Shown piece by piece: positions 1 through 8,459 of a stretch of DNA of 64,000 nucleotides (position 1 is the first letter of the stretch; every line of letters begins with the position of its first letter). Source of the stretch: Microvirga lupini (GTDB taxonomy: Bacteria; Pseudomonadota; Alphaproteobacteria; Rhizobiales; Beijerinckiaceae). The translations under genes and the position numbers were made by a program. Location: positions 167,102-231,101 of the forward strand of contig KI912031.1 in assembly GCA_000517005.1 (NCBI GenBank), read 5' to 3'. The notes beneath the pieces are model-generated. The model was given only the letters and a program-made list of their open reading frames with translations. It was not told the origin of the DNA and did not search any database.

Positions 1-462
1 CGCCACCACGACCGACTTCGCCGCAATGATCGCCCCATCCCCGATGGTGACGCCGGGCATAATCGTCGCTTCATGGCCGATCCACACGTCGTTCCCGACC
101 ACCGTATCGCCCTTGAAGCCGGCCTCGATGGTGGCGAGGTCGAAGCCTTCCTCCCAGCCATGGCCGAAGATGTTGAACGGAAAGGTCGAGAAGCCCGTCA
201 TGGCGTGATTGGCGCCGTTCATGATGAAGGTGGCGCCCGTGGCGATGGCACAGAACTTCCCGATGACGAGCCTGTCGCCGAGGAAGTCGTAATGATGCAG
301 GACGCAGCGCTCCACGAAGGCTTCGGGGTCGCGCGGGTCGTCGTAATAGCTGAAGCCGCCGACTTCGATATTCGGCTGGTTCACGAAGGCCTTGAGAAAC
401 CCGACGCGGGGATGGCCCGGGAGCGGGTGAGGGTTCAGGGGATCGGGACCGGATGCCGTCAT
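1..462 (-). CDS. CatB/Vat-type xenobiotic O-acetyltransferase (partial)
   Basis: The gene runs off the left edge, so only the first 154 residues are seen. Hexapeptide-repeat (left-handed beta-helix) acetyltransferase of the CatB/VatD group, which transfers acetyl from acetyl-CoA to hydroxyls of chloramphenicol or streptogramin-like molecules. Visible family marks are the MNGANHAM segment (His of the active site), the FPFNIFG loop, VVGNDVWIG and repeated I-G-x-G-A hexapeptides. A Shine-Dalgarno-like GAGGTGG lies just before the ATG. Chromosomal members often have no proven resistance role, so the substrate is open. Its stop and the last hexapeptide turns are outside the window. Confidence 0.85.
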   Translation of the reverse strand, partial: MTASGPDPLNPHPLPGHPRVGFLKAFVNQPNIEVGGFSYYDDPRDPEAFVERCVLHHYDFLGDRLVIGKFCAIATGATFIMNGANHAMTGFSTFPFNIFGHGWEEGFDLATIEAGFKGDTVVGNDVWIGHEATIMPGVTIGDGAIIAAKSVVVA

Positions 463-480
463 TTCCACCTCGCTGTGTTC

Positions 481-510
481 AAACGAAAATCCCCGGGACG
501 AAGCCCGGGG
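481..510 (-). terminator. Rho-independent terminator after yidC
   Basis: A 7-bp stem CCCCGGG / CCCGGGG (491-510) with a six-base loop is followed on the minus strand by ATTTTCGTTT. It sits 26 bases past the yidC stop and before the acetyltransferase start. Confidence 0.7.
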
Positions 511-535
511 ATGATCATTGTCAGTCGTTTTCCGC

Positions 536-2395
536 TCAGCTCTTGGCAGGGCTGGCCTTGCGGCTGAATGTCTTGCGCAGGTTGTCGAAGAGCTCGATCT
601 TCACGCCGTTGCGCTTCATGATGAAGGCCTGCTGGGTGACCGAGAGCAGGTTGTTCCAGGCCCAATAGATCACGAGGCCGGCCGGGAACGAGCCGAGCAT
701 GAAGGTGAAGATCACCGGCATCCAGGCGAAGACCTGCTTCTGGACCGGGTCCGGCGGCTCCGGGTTCATCTTCATCTGCAGCCACATGGTGATGCCCATG
801 ATGATTGGCCACACGCCGAGCATCAGGAATGGGCCCAGCACCGGCACCGCGCCCGGGTTGTAGGGCAGGAGGCCGAAGAGGTTGAAGATCGAGGTCGGAT
901 CGGGCGCGGCAAGGTCGCGGATCCAGCCGAAGAACGGCGCATGGCGCATTTCGATGGTGACGAAGAGCACCTTGTAGAGCGCGAAGAACACCGGGATCTG
1001 GATCAGCACCGGCCAGCAGCCGGCGACCGGATTGATCTTCTCCTTGCGGTAGAGCTCCATCAGCGCCTGCTGCTGCTTCATCTTGTCGTCGGCATAGCGC
1101 TCGCGGATCGAGGTCATCTCCGGCTGCACCGCCTTCATCTTCGCCATGGAGGCGTAGGACTTGTTGGCGAGCGGGAAGAACAGGATCTTCAGCAGCACTG
1201 TGACGAGCAGGATCGCGATGCCGAAGTTCCCGAACAGGCGGAAGAAGAAGTCGAGCACCTTAAAGAGCGGCTTGGTGATGAAGTAGAACCAGCCCCAATC
1301 GATCAGGAGATCGAAGTTCTTGATGCCGTACGTCTCGTGATAGGCATCGACGGTCGCAACCTCTTTGGCGCCGGCGAAGAGGCGCTGGGTCACTTCCGTC
1401 GTGGCGCCGGGTTGAAGCGTCTGTGACGCGCCGGCGATCGTGGCCTGATAGGTGCGATCCGTCGTCTGGCCCTGCTGCGACGTGAAGGAGCCCTGGAAGG
1501 GCTGCGTCTGATCGGGAATGACGGCCGCGGCCCAGTATTTGTCGGTGATGCCGAGGAAGCCTCCGGTGACCGAGTTCCAGATCTGGCCGACCGTGTTGCC
1601 GCCCGCGATCGGCTCCTCCTTGTCCAGGTTCGCGTAGGTGATCTCCTGGAGGCCCTCGTCGCCGAGAACGCCGATCATGCCCTCGTGCAGCACGTAATAG
1701 CCGAGGGTGACCGGGCGGCCGTGGCGGGAAACGAGGCTGTAGGACTGGAGGGTCACGGGAGCCGAGCCGCGGTTCTCGACCGCGTCCTTCACCGTGAACA
1801 TGAACTTGTCGTCCACCGAGATCGTGCGACGGAAGACCAGCCCCTGCTCGTTCTGCCAGGTCAGGGTGACGGGGCTGCCGGGGGTCAGCGAGGTCTTGTC
1901 GGCCGTCCACACGGTGTTCTGGTTCGGCAGGCTGCCGGCCTGGGCGCCGACCCAGCCGAATTCCGCATAATAGGGATTCTGGGTGCCGGTGGGCGACAGG
2001 AGCACGATGTTCGGGCTCTTGGGGTCGACGGTCTCGCGGTAGTTCTTCAGCGCCACGTCGTCGATGCGGCCGCCGCGCAGGTTGATGGAGCCGAAGATCG
2101 CAGGCGTATCGATGGTCACACGCGGCGAGCTGGCAAGGGCTGCCTCACGGGTCTGGACGGTCGGACCCGCCGGCGTGCTCGGAACGGTTCCCGGCACGGT
2201 GGGCGAGGCGCCGCCAGCCTGACCCGGGCTCGGAGGCGGATTCGGCGCCGTGGGATTGACCTGCGTGGACTGCGCTTGCTGGGCGGCCTGCCGCTGCCTT
2301 TCGGCCTGGGGAGTCGCAAAGAAGTACTGCCAGCCTAGCAAGACCGCCAGCGACAGCGCGATGGCGACGATGAGGTTTCGATTGTCTTCACGCAT
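536..2395 (-). CDS. yidC: Membrane protein insertase YidC
   Basis: 619 residues, the usual length for proteobacterial YidC. It inserts and folds inner-membrane proteins, alone or with SecYEG. An N-terminal membrane anchor (about residues 7-24) is followed by a Pro/Thr-rich linker and a large periplasmic beta domain. The conserved 60KD_IMP core begins near residue 360 with five membrane segments and ends in a basic tail. The start overlaps the end of rnpA by 8 bases. The order rpmH-rnpA-yidC is the conserved bacterial arrangement, which supports the call. A basic C-terminal tail suits ribosome contact. Confidence 0.98.
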   Translation of the reverse strand: MREDNRNLIVAIALSLAVLLGWQYFFATPQAERQRQAAQQAQSTQVNPTAPNPPPSPGQAGGASPTVPGTVPSTPAGPTVQTREAALASSPRVTIDTPAIFGSINLRGGRIDDVALKNYRETVDPKSPNIVLLSPTGTQNPYYAEFGWVGAQAGSLPNQNTVWTADKTSLTPGSPVTLTWQNEQGLVFRRTISVDDKFMFTVKDAVENRGSAPVTLQSYSLVSRHGRPVTLGYYVLHEGMIGVLGDEGLQEITYANLDKEEPIAGGNTVGQIWNSVTGGFLGITDKYWAAAVIPDQTQPFQGSFTSQQGQTTDRTYQATIAGASQTLQPGATTEVTQRLFAGAKEVATVDAYHETYGIKNFDLLIDWGWFYFITKPLFKVLDFFFRLFGNFGIAILLVTVLLKILFFPLANKSYASMAKMKAVQPEMTSIRERYADDKMKQQQALMELYRKEKINPVAGCWPVLIQIPVFFALYKVLFVTIEMRHAPFFGWIRDLAAPDPTSIFNLFGLLPYNPGAVPVLGPFLMLGVWPIIMGITMWLQMKMNPEPPDPVQKQVFAWMPVIFTFMLGSFPAGLVIYWAWNNLLSVTQQAFIMKRNGVKIELFDNLRKTFSRKASPAKS

Positions 2396-2822
2396 GGGAA
2401 TGTCCGCGACGCTCGCCGTTGGGGGGAGGTGAGGAGGTATGGCGACGCTCTGCAGGCGGTGCGCTTTTCGGCTTGGTGACCGCTCGCAGCGCGCGCCGGA
2501 GATCGTCGATGAGCAGATCGAAATCGGCGGAGAGGATGTCGCGCCGTCCGATGACGACCACGTCCGCGTCGATATTCGCGTAATCCTTGCCCGCCGTGGG
2601 AATGGCAGCCCGGAGTCGGCGTTTGATCCGGTTGCGTTCGGTGGCGTGGCCGACCCGCTTCGTGACCGTGAGGCCGAAGCGCAGGCCGAGGCCCGAGCCC
2701 TCGCGCAATCGGGCCTGAACCGTCATCCGCTCGGTATGAAAGCGGCGGCCGGAGGCCGCCGCGACGAAGTCAGGTCTTTTCATCAGACGCCCGAGGCTTA
2801 ACTCTGCGCGAGGCTCGCGCAT
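2388..2822 (-). CDS. rnpA: Ribonuclease P protein component
   Basis: 144 residues. RnpA binds the RNase P RNA and helps it mature the 5' ends of tRNAs. The conserved RNP motif is seen as the run around R-N-R-I-K-R-R-L-R, with [14 protein letters not shown] before it, and the protein is strongly basic. The N-terminal [10 protein letters not shown] is typical. The C-terminal tail (about 25 residues, Pro/Arg-rich) is longer than in E. coli RnpA, as is common in alphaproteobacteria. It lies 18 bases after rpmH and its end overlaps yidC, so the three are likely cotranscribed. Confidence 0.96.
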   Translation of the reverse strand: MREPRAELSLGRLMKRPDFVAAASGRRFHTERMTVQARLREGSGLGLRFGLTVTKRVGHATERNRIKRRLRAAIPTAGKDYANIDADVVVIGRRDILSADFDLLIDDLRRALRAVTKPKSAPPAERRHTSSPPPNGERRGHSHA

Positions 2823-2840
2823 CGGGCGATCCTAGGCTGC

Positions 2841-2975
2841 TTACGCCGACAGGCGCTTGCGGCCATGGGCGCGGCGAGCGGCAATGACCTTGCGGCCACC
2901 CTTGGTCGCCATGCGCGCACGGAAGCCGTGGCGGCGCTTGCGAACCAGCTTGCTCGGTTGATACGTCCTCTTCAC
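2841..2975 (-). CDS. rpmH: 50S ribosomal protein L34
   Basis: A 44-residue basic protein starting with GTG, reading [17 protein letters not shown] then [14 protein letters not shown] and ending KRLSA. This is the classic L34 sequence and length. It is the first gene of the rpmH-rnpA-yidC block. The roughly 265 bases before it to the divergent TVP38-type gene hold the promoters; I could not fix a -35/-10 pair with confidence. Confidence 0.98.
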   Translation of the reverse strand: MKRTYQPSKLVRKRRHGFRARMATKGGRKVIAARRAHGRKRLSA

Positions 2976-3242
2976 GGCACATCTCCGGTCGAATGGGGCA
3001 GCGGTGCTCGATGGCTCGCGCCCGTCTGGTTTAAGATGGGGTCGCCCCCGAAACTGTCTCGAAAAAACGATCAGCGCCCCAGAAGAGCGCTGTCAGCTTG
3101 CCGGCTTATGACGGAATGGAGGGGCAAAGTCAACGCCGCTCTGGCCTTTATGCGGCAATCGGCCCGGCGTCATCGCTGCCGCTAAAACCCGTAGGCCTGG
3201 CCTTGCCGAGCACTACATATCATAGGGAATCCAGGGGGATCC

Positions 3243-4040
3243 GTGGTCGACCCGCAACCAGAGCCTCATAGCCCAGAGAAGCCGGCTCGTCTCTGGCGCA
3301 TTCTGCCTCTCGTGCTGCTCGTTCTGGCCTTGGGCGGAATCTTTGCAACGGGCCTGCACCGCTCCTTCGGTTTCGAGGCCTTTCTCCGCTATCAAACTTG
3401 GCTTCAGGACCTCGCCGCCGCCCATCGCTGGGCGATGCTGGCGTTATTCTGCCTGATCTACGTGACGGCGGTGACCCTGTCCCTGCCGGTTTCGGCATTT
3501 CTGACCACCATCGGGGGCTATCTGTTCGGCTGGGCGCTCGGCGGGATCGCGGCCTCCATAGCGGCGACACTCGGGGCAACCAACATCTTTCTCATTGCCC
3601 GCACGTCCCTGGGGCGGCCCCTCCTGGAGAGGGCTGGTCCCCGGATCCAGGGCCTCGCGGCGGGCTTCCGGAGACAGGCCTTCCTTTATCTGCTGTCCCT
3701 GCGCCTGATTCCCGTGGTGCCGTTCTGGCTGACGAATCTCGCCGCCGCCTTCTTCGGCATGGGTGCGAGGCCTTTCGTGCTTGCGACCCAATTGGGCATG
3801 CTGCCGATCTCCTTTGCTTTCGCCTTTGCCGGATCGGGGCTCGACGAGGCAATGACCCGGCACGAGAAGCTTCGTGCCGATTGCCTGGCGGCTGGCCGAG
3901 GCGAGTGCGGCGTCGATTTCGACGCCGGAAGCCTGTTGACGCCCGAGTTGATGATCGCTCTAGCTATCCTGGGAATTTTGGCGCTGGTTCCGGTTGCGCT
4001 CAAGACTTGGCGCAGGCGCGTCGCCGACGAGGGGTTATGA
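3243..4040 (+). CDS. TVP38/TMEM64 (DedA-like) membrane protein
   Basis: 265 residues from a GTG start that is preceded by a purine-rich GGGGGAT ribosome site. Six or so hydrophobic segments are seen, with the SNARE-associated/VTT-domain signature: the stretch SLPVSAFLTTIGGYLFG and the later RLIPVVPFWLTN, where the conserved Arg and Pro of the re-entrant helices are kept. Bacterial members are thought to move phospholipids or undecaprenyl carriers; the exact substrate is not known here. A Cys-containing loop of about 35 residues before the last helix (ADCLAAGRGECG) is unusual. The stop overlaps a small reading frame by ATGA. Confidence 0.85.
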   Translation: MVDPQPEPHSPEKPARLWRILPLVLLVLALGGIFATGLHRSFGFEAFLRYQTWLQDLAAAHRWAMLALFCLIYVTAVTLSLPVSAFLTTIGGYLFGWALGGIAASIAATLGATNIFLIARTSLGRPLLERAGPRIQGLAAGFRRQAFLYLLSLRLIPVVPFWLTNLAAAFFGMGARPFVLATQLGMLPISFAFAFAGSGLDEAMTRHEKLRADCLAAGRGECGVDFDAGSLLTPELMIALAILGILALVPVALKTWRRRVADEGL

Positions 4041-4201
4041 TCAAGCAGGCGGAAAGGACTGGCGGAGAGCGTCTATCCCCACCTACTTTTATCACAGCTG
4101 ATGCAGAGCGCGGCGATGGAGTTTCTCAGACCACCGGCCCAAAATCCTTGAGCGGGGCGGCTGGTTCACGTGGTTCGCCGCCTGGAATGAAACGGGAATG
4201 A
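4037..4201 (+). CDS. Small coupled reading frame, unknown
   Basis: A 54-codon frame that starts in an ATGA overlap with the upstream membrane protein gene and ends in a second ATGA overlap with the histidine kinase gene. The product is polar, Gly/Ser/Thr-rich and has no recognisable domain. The double stop-start overlap could make it a translated coupler between its neighbours, or it may be a chance open frame. No ribosome site of its own is clear beyond coupling. Confidence 0.3.
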   Translation: MIKQAERTGGERLSPPTFITADAERGDGVSQTTGPKSLSGAAGSRGSPPGMKRE

Positions 4202-5628
4202 GCCGCGAGTCGACCACTTTCGCAGGGCGCTTTTTGAGCCAGTTCGGGCTTTCTGCGCGCCTGCTCCTGCTGACGGTTCTCTTCGTGATGATCGCGGAGG
4301 TGCTCATTTATGTGCCCTCCGTGGCCAATTTCCGGCTGACATGGCTCAATGACCGCCTGGCGGCGGCCCAGATTGCCGCCATGGTCCTCGATGCCGCGCC
4401 TGAGGAATCCCTGTCGGAAGAGCTGGAACTGCGCCTCCTGCACGGGGTCGGCGCCAAGGCCATTGCCCTGAAGGGAGGGGGGCGCCGGAGCCTGCTCGCG
4501 ACGAGGGATGTGCCGCCGGAGGTGAGCAAGACGGTCGATCTGCGCGACGCGAAATGGATGATCCTGGTTCAGGACGCCTTCGCGACCCTGTTCAACCCTG
4601 CGGACAAGCCGATTCGCGTGATTGGGGCCGGCATGGGGGTGGAGTTCGTCGAGATGATCCTCGACCAGGCGCCCCTGCGCCATGCCATGATCGAGTTCTC
4701 GCGCAACATCCTGTTCCTGTCCCTCTTCATCTCCATCATCACGGCGAGCCTCGTCTACCTCACCCTGCAATGGGTGATCGTGCGTCCCGTGCGGCGGCTC
4801 ACGGGCAACATCGCGGAATTCTCCAGCAACCCGGAGGACGCCTCTCGGGTCATCCAGCCGACCGACCGCGTCGACGAGATCGGCCTCGCCGAACAGGCGC
4901 TGGCTCGCATGGAGACGACGCTCGCCGACGAGCTGCGCCAGAAGCGGCGCCTGGCGCAGCTGGGGCTGGCGGTCAGCAAGATCAATCACGAGCTGCGCAA
5001 CATGCTCACCACGGCCCAGCTTCTCACCGATCGTCTCGACCGTGTCAGCGACGAGAGCGTCCAGCGCATCGCCCCCAGGCTCGTCAGCACCCTCGACCGG
5101 GCCATCGCTTTCTGCGAGACCACCCTGGCCTATGGCAGGGCGACGGAGCCCCTGCCGCAGCGGCGGCTCATTCCCCTGGCACCTGTGATCGAGGAACTGT
5201 CGAACCTGACGGATCTCGCGCCGGAGGTCGGCATCGCCTTCGAGGCGCAGGTGCCGGACGACCTGATGATCGATGCCGATCCGGACCAGCTCTCCCGGGT
5301 TCTGGTGAATGTGGTCCGCAATGCGGTCCAGGCGCTGAGCCAGACCGGATCGCCCGAGGGACAACCGCGGATCGAGGTGACCGCGTCGCGGGAGGGCGGC
5401 ACGGTCTGCATCCTGATCAAGGACAATGGCCCCGGCATCCCCGAGCGGGCGAAGGTCAACCTGTTCACCCCCTTCCAGGGCTCGGCTCAGAAAGGCGGGA
5501 CGGGCTTGGGCCTGCCGATTGCGGCCGAGCTCGTTCAGCTCCACGGCGGAACGATCGCTCTCGATGAGAGCCAGGGCAAGACCTGCTTCAAGATCGCGAT
5601 CCCGGACCGGCTCTCCCCGGAAGGGTAA
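4198..5628 (+). CDS. Membrane sensor histidine kinase
   Basis: 476 residues. Order: cytosolic start, membrane segment about 21-40, periplasmic sensor region to about 168, second membrane segment about 171-193, HAMP linker, then the kinase core. The phospho-accepting His is H264 in KINHELRNML. The ATPase part shows the N box (VVRNAVQAL), G1 (DNGPGIP) and G2 (GGTGLGLPI). The signal is unknown and no response regulator is adjacent, so it is an orphan or works with a distant partner. The H-box is close to that of NtrB/DctB-like kinases. The start overlaps the preceding small frame by ATGA. Confidence 0.92.
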   Translation: MSRESTTFAGRFLSQFGLSARLLLLTVLFVMIAEVLIYVPSVANFRLTWLNDRLAAAQIAAMVLDAAPEESLSEELELRLLHGVGAKAIALKGGGRRSLLATRDVPPEVSKTVDLRDAKWMILVQDAFATLFNPADKPIRVIGAGMGVEFVEMILDQAPLRHAMIEFSRNILFLSLFISIITASLVYLTLQWVIVRPVRRLTGNIAEFSSNPEDASRVIQPTDRVDEIGLAEQALARMETTLADELRQKRRLAQLGLAVSKINHELRNMLTTAQLLTDRLDRVSDESVQRIAPRLVSTLDRAIAFCETTLAYGRATEPLPQRRLIPLAPVIEELSNLTDLAPEVGIAFEAQVPDDLMIDADPDQLSRVLVNVVRNAVQALSQTGSPEGQPRIEVTASREGGTVCILIKDNGPGIPERAKVNLFTPFQGSAQKGGTGLGLPIAAELVQLHGGTIALDESQGKTCFKIAIPDRLSPEG

Positions 5629-5739
5629 AGTGAGGCTTTCCGCAGATCTTCTGCACGAAGAGGCTTGCCAACCGGATCAGATCCCTCTATGTCACCGGCC
5701 TCGGCCAACGTTGCTTCCCAAGAGCGATCTGCCGATCAA

Positions 5740-5816
5740 GCGCCCGTAGCTCAGCTGGATAGAGCACCAGACTACGAATCTGGGGGTCAGAGGTTCGAAT
5801 CCTTTCGGGCGCGCCA
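5740..5816 (+). tRNA. tRNA-Arg (anticodon ACG)
   Basis: 77 bases. The acceptor arms GCGCCCG and CGGGCGC pair fully; CCA is encoded. The anticodon stem CCAGA/TCTGG holds the loop CTACGAA, giving ACG (read as ICG for CGN codons). D-arm AGCTCAGCTGGATAGAGC and T-loop GGTTCGAATCC are standard. Confidence 0.97.
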
Positions 5817-5904
5817 TTTTCTCCTTACATCGATGCAGGCAAGGCGAAGGTTCGAGGCTACGGTCTCGCGTACCGCAGCCCCTGGTATGTCCAAGGTCTT
5901 GGTT

Positions 5905-6072
5905 CTAAACCTCGGCGGCTGGAGTGATGCCGAGGTCGTTGAGCTTGGCGCGAATCTCCGTAACCGGCCGTTTCAGCTTCAGGCTGATCACCGATACCGG
6001 GGCTCCCTCTCGTGCGAGGGACAGAAGAGCTTGAACGGCCTCGTAATTCCAATGTTCTCCAGCAGGGTTCAT
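5905..6072 (-). CDS. Small conserved protein with HTH-like helices
   Basis: 55 residues from an ATG with a good GGAGAAG site seven bases upstream; an in-frame ATG five codons earlier has no such site. The sequence (W-N-Y-E-A-V, then LLSLAREGAPVSVISLKLKR, then EIRAKLNDLGI) looks like a short Myb/SANT- or GcrA-like helix bundle seen in small Hyphomicrobiales proteins: a Trp start and a 'scan-the-genome' type helix-turn-helix. DNA binding is an inference. An EcfG-type promoter lies upstream on the same strand, so it is probably stress induced. Confidence 0.65.
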   Translation of the reverse strand: MNPAGEHWNYEAVQALLSLAREGAPVSVISLKLKRPVTEIRAKLNDLGITPAAEV

Positions 6073-6161
6073 GGCTTTCTTCTCCATGTGAACGGGGCGC
6101 CAGCCTCCGCCGCAAGTGCGGCGAGATGATGAAAAGCGCGCTTTGGAGAACCTTCCGCCGC

Positions 6162-6186
6162 AACCTTAGCCGAAGCTGTGCGTTCC
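6162..6186 (-). promoter_or_regulatory. Sigma-EcfG-type promoter
   Basis: On the minus strand GGAAC (6186-6182), 17 bases, then GTT (6164-6162), the known alphaproteobacterial general stress consensus. It points to the 55-residue protein gene ending at 5905. Confidence 0.65.
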
Positions 6187-6217
6187 TTGTGGAGGCAACG
6201 CAGACTAAGGACCCATC

Positions 6218-6484
6218 ATGAGCATCATCTGGACCATCATCATCGGCTTCGTGGCTGGCGTGATCGCAAAGTGGATCATGCCAGGTCGGAACGAGCCATC
6301 CGGGTTCATCCTCACGACCATTCTCGGCATCGTAGGCGCCGTCGTCGCTACCTATCTCGGTCAGGCTCTGGGCTGGTACCGGGCCGATGAGGGGGCAGGG
6401 TTCATTGGTGCCATCGTCGGGGCGATTGTCGTGCTCTTCATCTATGGCCTGATCGCCGGGCGCCGTTCGACATCGTCGTACTGA
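6218..6484 (+). CDS. GlsB/YeaQ/YmgE family stress membrane protein
   Basis: 88 residues, three hydrophobic helices with glycine-rich turns: GFVAGVIAKWIMPGR, FILTTILGIVGAVVATYLG and the closing IGAIVGAIVVLFIYGLIAGRR. This matches the transglycosylase-associated (YeaQ) family: small inner-membrane proteins induced by stress, with no known enzymatic activity. Preceded by a purine-rich stretch AAGGACCC. No perfect EcfG site was found on this strand, although its neighbours on both sides have one. A strong hairpin follows. Confidence 0.9.
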   Translation: MSIIWTIIIGFVAGVIAKWIMPGRNEPSGFILTTILGIVGAVVATYLGQALGWYRADEGAGFIGAIVGAIVVLFIYGLIAGRRSTSSY

Positions 6485-6511
6485 TCGATTCCACGGTCGA
6501 GACCGGAATGC

Positions 6512-6540
6512 CAAGGGCCACAGCACAACTGTGGCCCTTG
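6512..6540. terminator. Bidirectional terminator hairpin
   Basis: Perfect 12-bp stem CAAGGGCCACAG / CTGTGGCCCTTG with a five-base loop lies between the convergent genes ending at 6484 (+) and 6547 (-). Confidence 0.65.
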
Positions 6541-6546
6541 CCGTAT

Positions 6547-6807
6547 TCAGCTATGGTGAGCAATCCGGTCGCTCCCATGCGAACCCGTGAGAGCTGCCTT
6601 GATGGGACAGTTGCCGACATAGCCACGCCAGGCGAGATAGGAACCGCCCAGGAGCGCCAGGATGTTCAAGAGCGGATTGGGGCGCGGTTTGGCCGCCGCG
6701 GCCGCAAGGCCGAGACCGGCCAGCATATAGGCGCCGCGCTCGGTCGTGCTGAGATTGGGTTCGCCATTCATCAGCGATCCAGTGCTTGCCGGGAGCATGT
6801 TCGTCAC
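6547..6807 (-). CDS. DUF2892-like small membrane protein
   Basis: 86 residues from a GTG with GGAG eight bases upstream. It has one or two hydrophobic stretches: an Ala-rich one after TTERGAYMLAG and LLNILALLGGSYLAWRG, then YVGNCPIKAAL. The G-x-C-P close to the end is typical of the DUF2892/YgaP-like inner-membrane domain. Function is unknown. It is divergent from the ferritin-like gene, with EcfG-type promoters facing both ways, so it is probably part of the general stress response. Confidence 0.75.
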   Translation of the reverse strand: MTNMLPASTGSLMNGEPNLSTTERGAYMLAGLGLAAAAAKPRPNPLLNILALLGGSYLAWRGYVGNCPIKAALTGSHGSDRIAHHS

Positions 6808-6836
6808 GTCGGTTCTCCATGAATTCACCTTGGCCG

Positions 6837-6862
6837 AACGCGGCGTGAAGCGGGGTTGTTCC
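6837..6862 (-). promoter_or_regulatory. Sigma-EcfG-type promoter
   Basis: Minus strand GGAAC (6862-6858), 17 bases, CGTT (6840-6837). The start codon of the DUF2892-like gene is 30 bases downstream. Confidence 0.6.
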
Positions 6863-6891
6863 TTTGAATCCTTGCGACGCCGAAATCGGGG

Positions 6892-6916
6892 GGAACCCCG
6901 AAGCTTGACCTTCGTT
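6892..6916 (+). promoter_or_regulatory. Sigma-EcfG-type promoter
   Basis: GGAAC (6892-6896), 17 bases, GTT (6914-6916), preceded by C. The ferritin-like gene starts 31 bases further. Confidence 0.7.
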
Positions 6917-6946
6917 GAGTCCACGCTCAACCGAGGAGATGTTAGA

Positions 6947-7441
6947 ATGGCAGCCAAGGAAAAGACCTTGAACGACCTGTTCCTTCATACGCTGAAGGAT
7001 GTTTTCTACGCCGAGAAGCAGATCCTGAAAGCCCTGCCGAAGATGGCCAAGAACGCCGAATCCGAGGAGCTGAAGCAGGCTTTCGAGAAGCACCGTGAAG
7101 AGACGGAAGGCCAGATCGAGCGGCTCGAGAAAGTCTTCGAGATGCTCGGCAAGCCGGCCCGCGGCGTGCAGTGCGAAGCCATCAACGGCATCATCGAGGA
7201 AGGCAAGGAGGTCATGGAGGACTTCGCGGACAGCGAGGCTCTCGATGCCGGCATTCTCGCTGCGGCGCAGGCCGTTGAGCATTACGAGATCACCCGCTAC
7301 GGCTCCCTGAGGACCTGGGCCGAAGAGCTTGGCATGAACGATGCCGCAAAGCTCCTCGATCAGAACCTTCAGGAGGAGAAGAAGACCGACAAGTTGCTGA
7401 CCGAACTCGCCGAAGCCCGCGTGAACACGAAGGCGGCATAA
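6947..7441 (+). CDS. Ferritin-like DUF892 (YciE/YciF) protein
   Basis: 164 residues starting with ATG after GGAG. Family marks: the N-terminal LNDLFLHTLKDVFYAEKQILKALPKM, with Glu and Tyr of the di-iron-like helix bundle, then EGQIERLEKVFEMLG, C(E)A-I-N-G-I-I-E-E-G and AVEHYEITRYGSL. YciE/YciF proteins are ferritin-like bundles induced by stress; a metal-linked protective role is assumed for the family. Directly under an EcfG-type promoter and followed by a clear terminator, so it forms its own unit. The key acidic residues and the EHYEI helix are all present. Confidence 0.92.
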   Translation: MAAKEKTLNDLFLHTLKDVFYAEKQILKALPKMAKNAESEELKQAFEKHREETEGQIERLEKVFEMLGKPARGVQCEAINGIIEEGKEVMEDFADSEALDAGILAAAQAVEHYEITRYGSLRTWAEELGMNDAAKLLDQNLQEEKKTDKLLTELAEARVNTKAA

Positions 7442-7459
7442 GGGACGCTCTGCAAAGGC

Positions 7460-7498
7460 AAGGCCTCGTGCTCGTGGGAGCGCGAGGCCTTTCTTTTT
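7460..7498 (+). terminator. Rho-independent terminator
   Basis: AAGGCCTCG pairs with CGAGGCCTT (7483-7491) and is followed by TCTTTTT, 19 bases past the DUF892 stop. Confidence 0.9.
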
Positions 7499-7521
7499 AC
7501 TGTCGTTCGAGACGATAGGCT

Positions 7522-7770
7522 TCAATGCCGATGGGCAGGGTCCGGTGCGACCCTCGTGTCCAAGGTTAGGCGCATGGATCCCGAAGGAGTGATCTCGAGC
7601 GAGGCTCTCAACGTATCGGGATATTCCACCAGATGCATGAAGGCGAGGAGCCGCAAACGCGCGATGGGAGGAAATTGCGCAAGACAATGCACCAAATTCT
7701 GAGATGCGCGATCGATCATCTCCTCTTGGACGACAAAGGAGAGGGGAGGATTCTCTTCAGGCAGCGACAT
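7522..7770 (-). CDS. Small protein coupled to the autoinducer synthase
   Basis: 82 residues. The ATG lies inside the last codons of the luxI-like gene (14-base overlap), suggesting translational coupling. The protein begins MSLPEENPPLSFVVQEE, and a mid part rich in hydrophobic residues (LVHCLAQFPPIARLRLLAFMHLVEY) suggests two helices. I do not recognise the family. Codon use matches the neighbours. The conserved position after luxI suggests a link to signal production or response, but this is an inference. A chance frame is possible, since a longer open frame passes through it. Confidence 0.5.
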   Translation of the reverse strand: MSLPEENPPLSFVVQEEMIDRASQNLVHCLAQFPPIARLRLLAFMHLVEYPDTLRASLEITPSGSMRLTLDTRVAPDPAHRH

Positions 7771-8403
7771 ATGGCACCCGATCGCGATGAGAGGAGACGC
7801 CGGAATCCCGCGAGAGGCAGGACCCGCGCAGACCGGCCAGCCTGCTGATATGCTCGAGACTTTCCTCAGAAATACGAATGGCCGCTGCGATGCAGGGCTG
7901 GCCCTCGACCACGGTCGGCAGACCGAGCGGGCGGACCTTGAACCCGGCCTGGTGCCAGTGAGGCAACCGCCACATCTCAACGACGGCAGTGACCTCCGTG
8001 ATGCCCTCCTCGAGACAGAATTGCTGGAATGCTGCCAGAAGGCGGCAATCCGTACGGCCGGTCCGCCGCTCCTTGACGATGAAGTAGCGCGTGCATTCGA
8101 GGATGGTGGCACCGGTCAGGACGCCGCGCTCCTTCACGAGATGAGGAAAGGCCTCGCTGATCATATGCGGCAGGAGCGTGGGATAAAGCCTCAGCCCTCC
8201 GATGACTCGGCCCTTGTCGAGAGCGACCAGGTAGGTCGCGTGGTCATTGTCGTAGGCATCCACCTCTCGTCCATCGGGACGCCGGAGATCGTGCCCCCCC
8301 CCCGTTCGTCAACGAAAACCTTGTGCCGAAGGCGGAAGTACTCGTCGAGAACATCTGAATAATGGCTTTTGTTGTCTTGGGTAATCACTTGAATCGAGAT
8401 CAT
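7757..8403 (-). pseudogene. Frameshifted LuxI-type acyl-homoserine-lactone synthase
   Basis: The first reading frame (from ATG 8403) encodes YFRLRHKVFVDERG, the LuxI N-terminal motif; the rest (VDAYDNDHATYLVA, GGLRLYPT, ECTRYFI) is in another frame entered at a run of ten C (8294-8303, G on the coding strand). Eight or eleven G would restore VDERG(G)HDLRRPDGREVDAYDND, a continuous family match of about 215 residues. Catalytic residues Arg, Phe, Trp-equivalent, Asp, Arg and Glu are otherwise there. The enzyme makes N-acyl-homoserine lactone from SAM and acyl-ACP or acyl-CoA. The break could be base-calling error, slipped-strand phase variation or true loss. Confidence 0.8.
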
Positions 8404-8459
8404 GCCCCTGCTCCCCGTTTTCTGGGAAGAGCAGTGTCCACAGCCTATGGCATTTGAAT

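Noticed and set aside
518..1426. 302-codon plus-strand frame
   Set aside because: Antisense to yidC, with low-complexity His/Glu-rich sequence and no ribosome site.
4126..5544. Long open frame of 472 codons on the minus strand
   Set aside because: Lies exactly opposite the histidine kinase; composition is that of a GC-rich antisense shadow and shows no domain.
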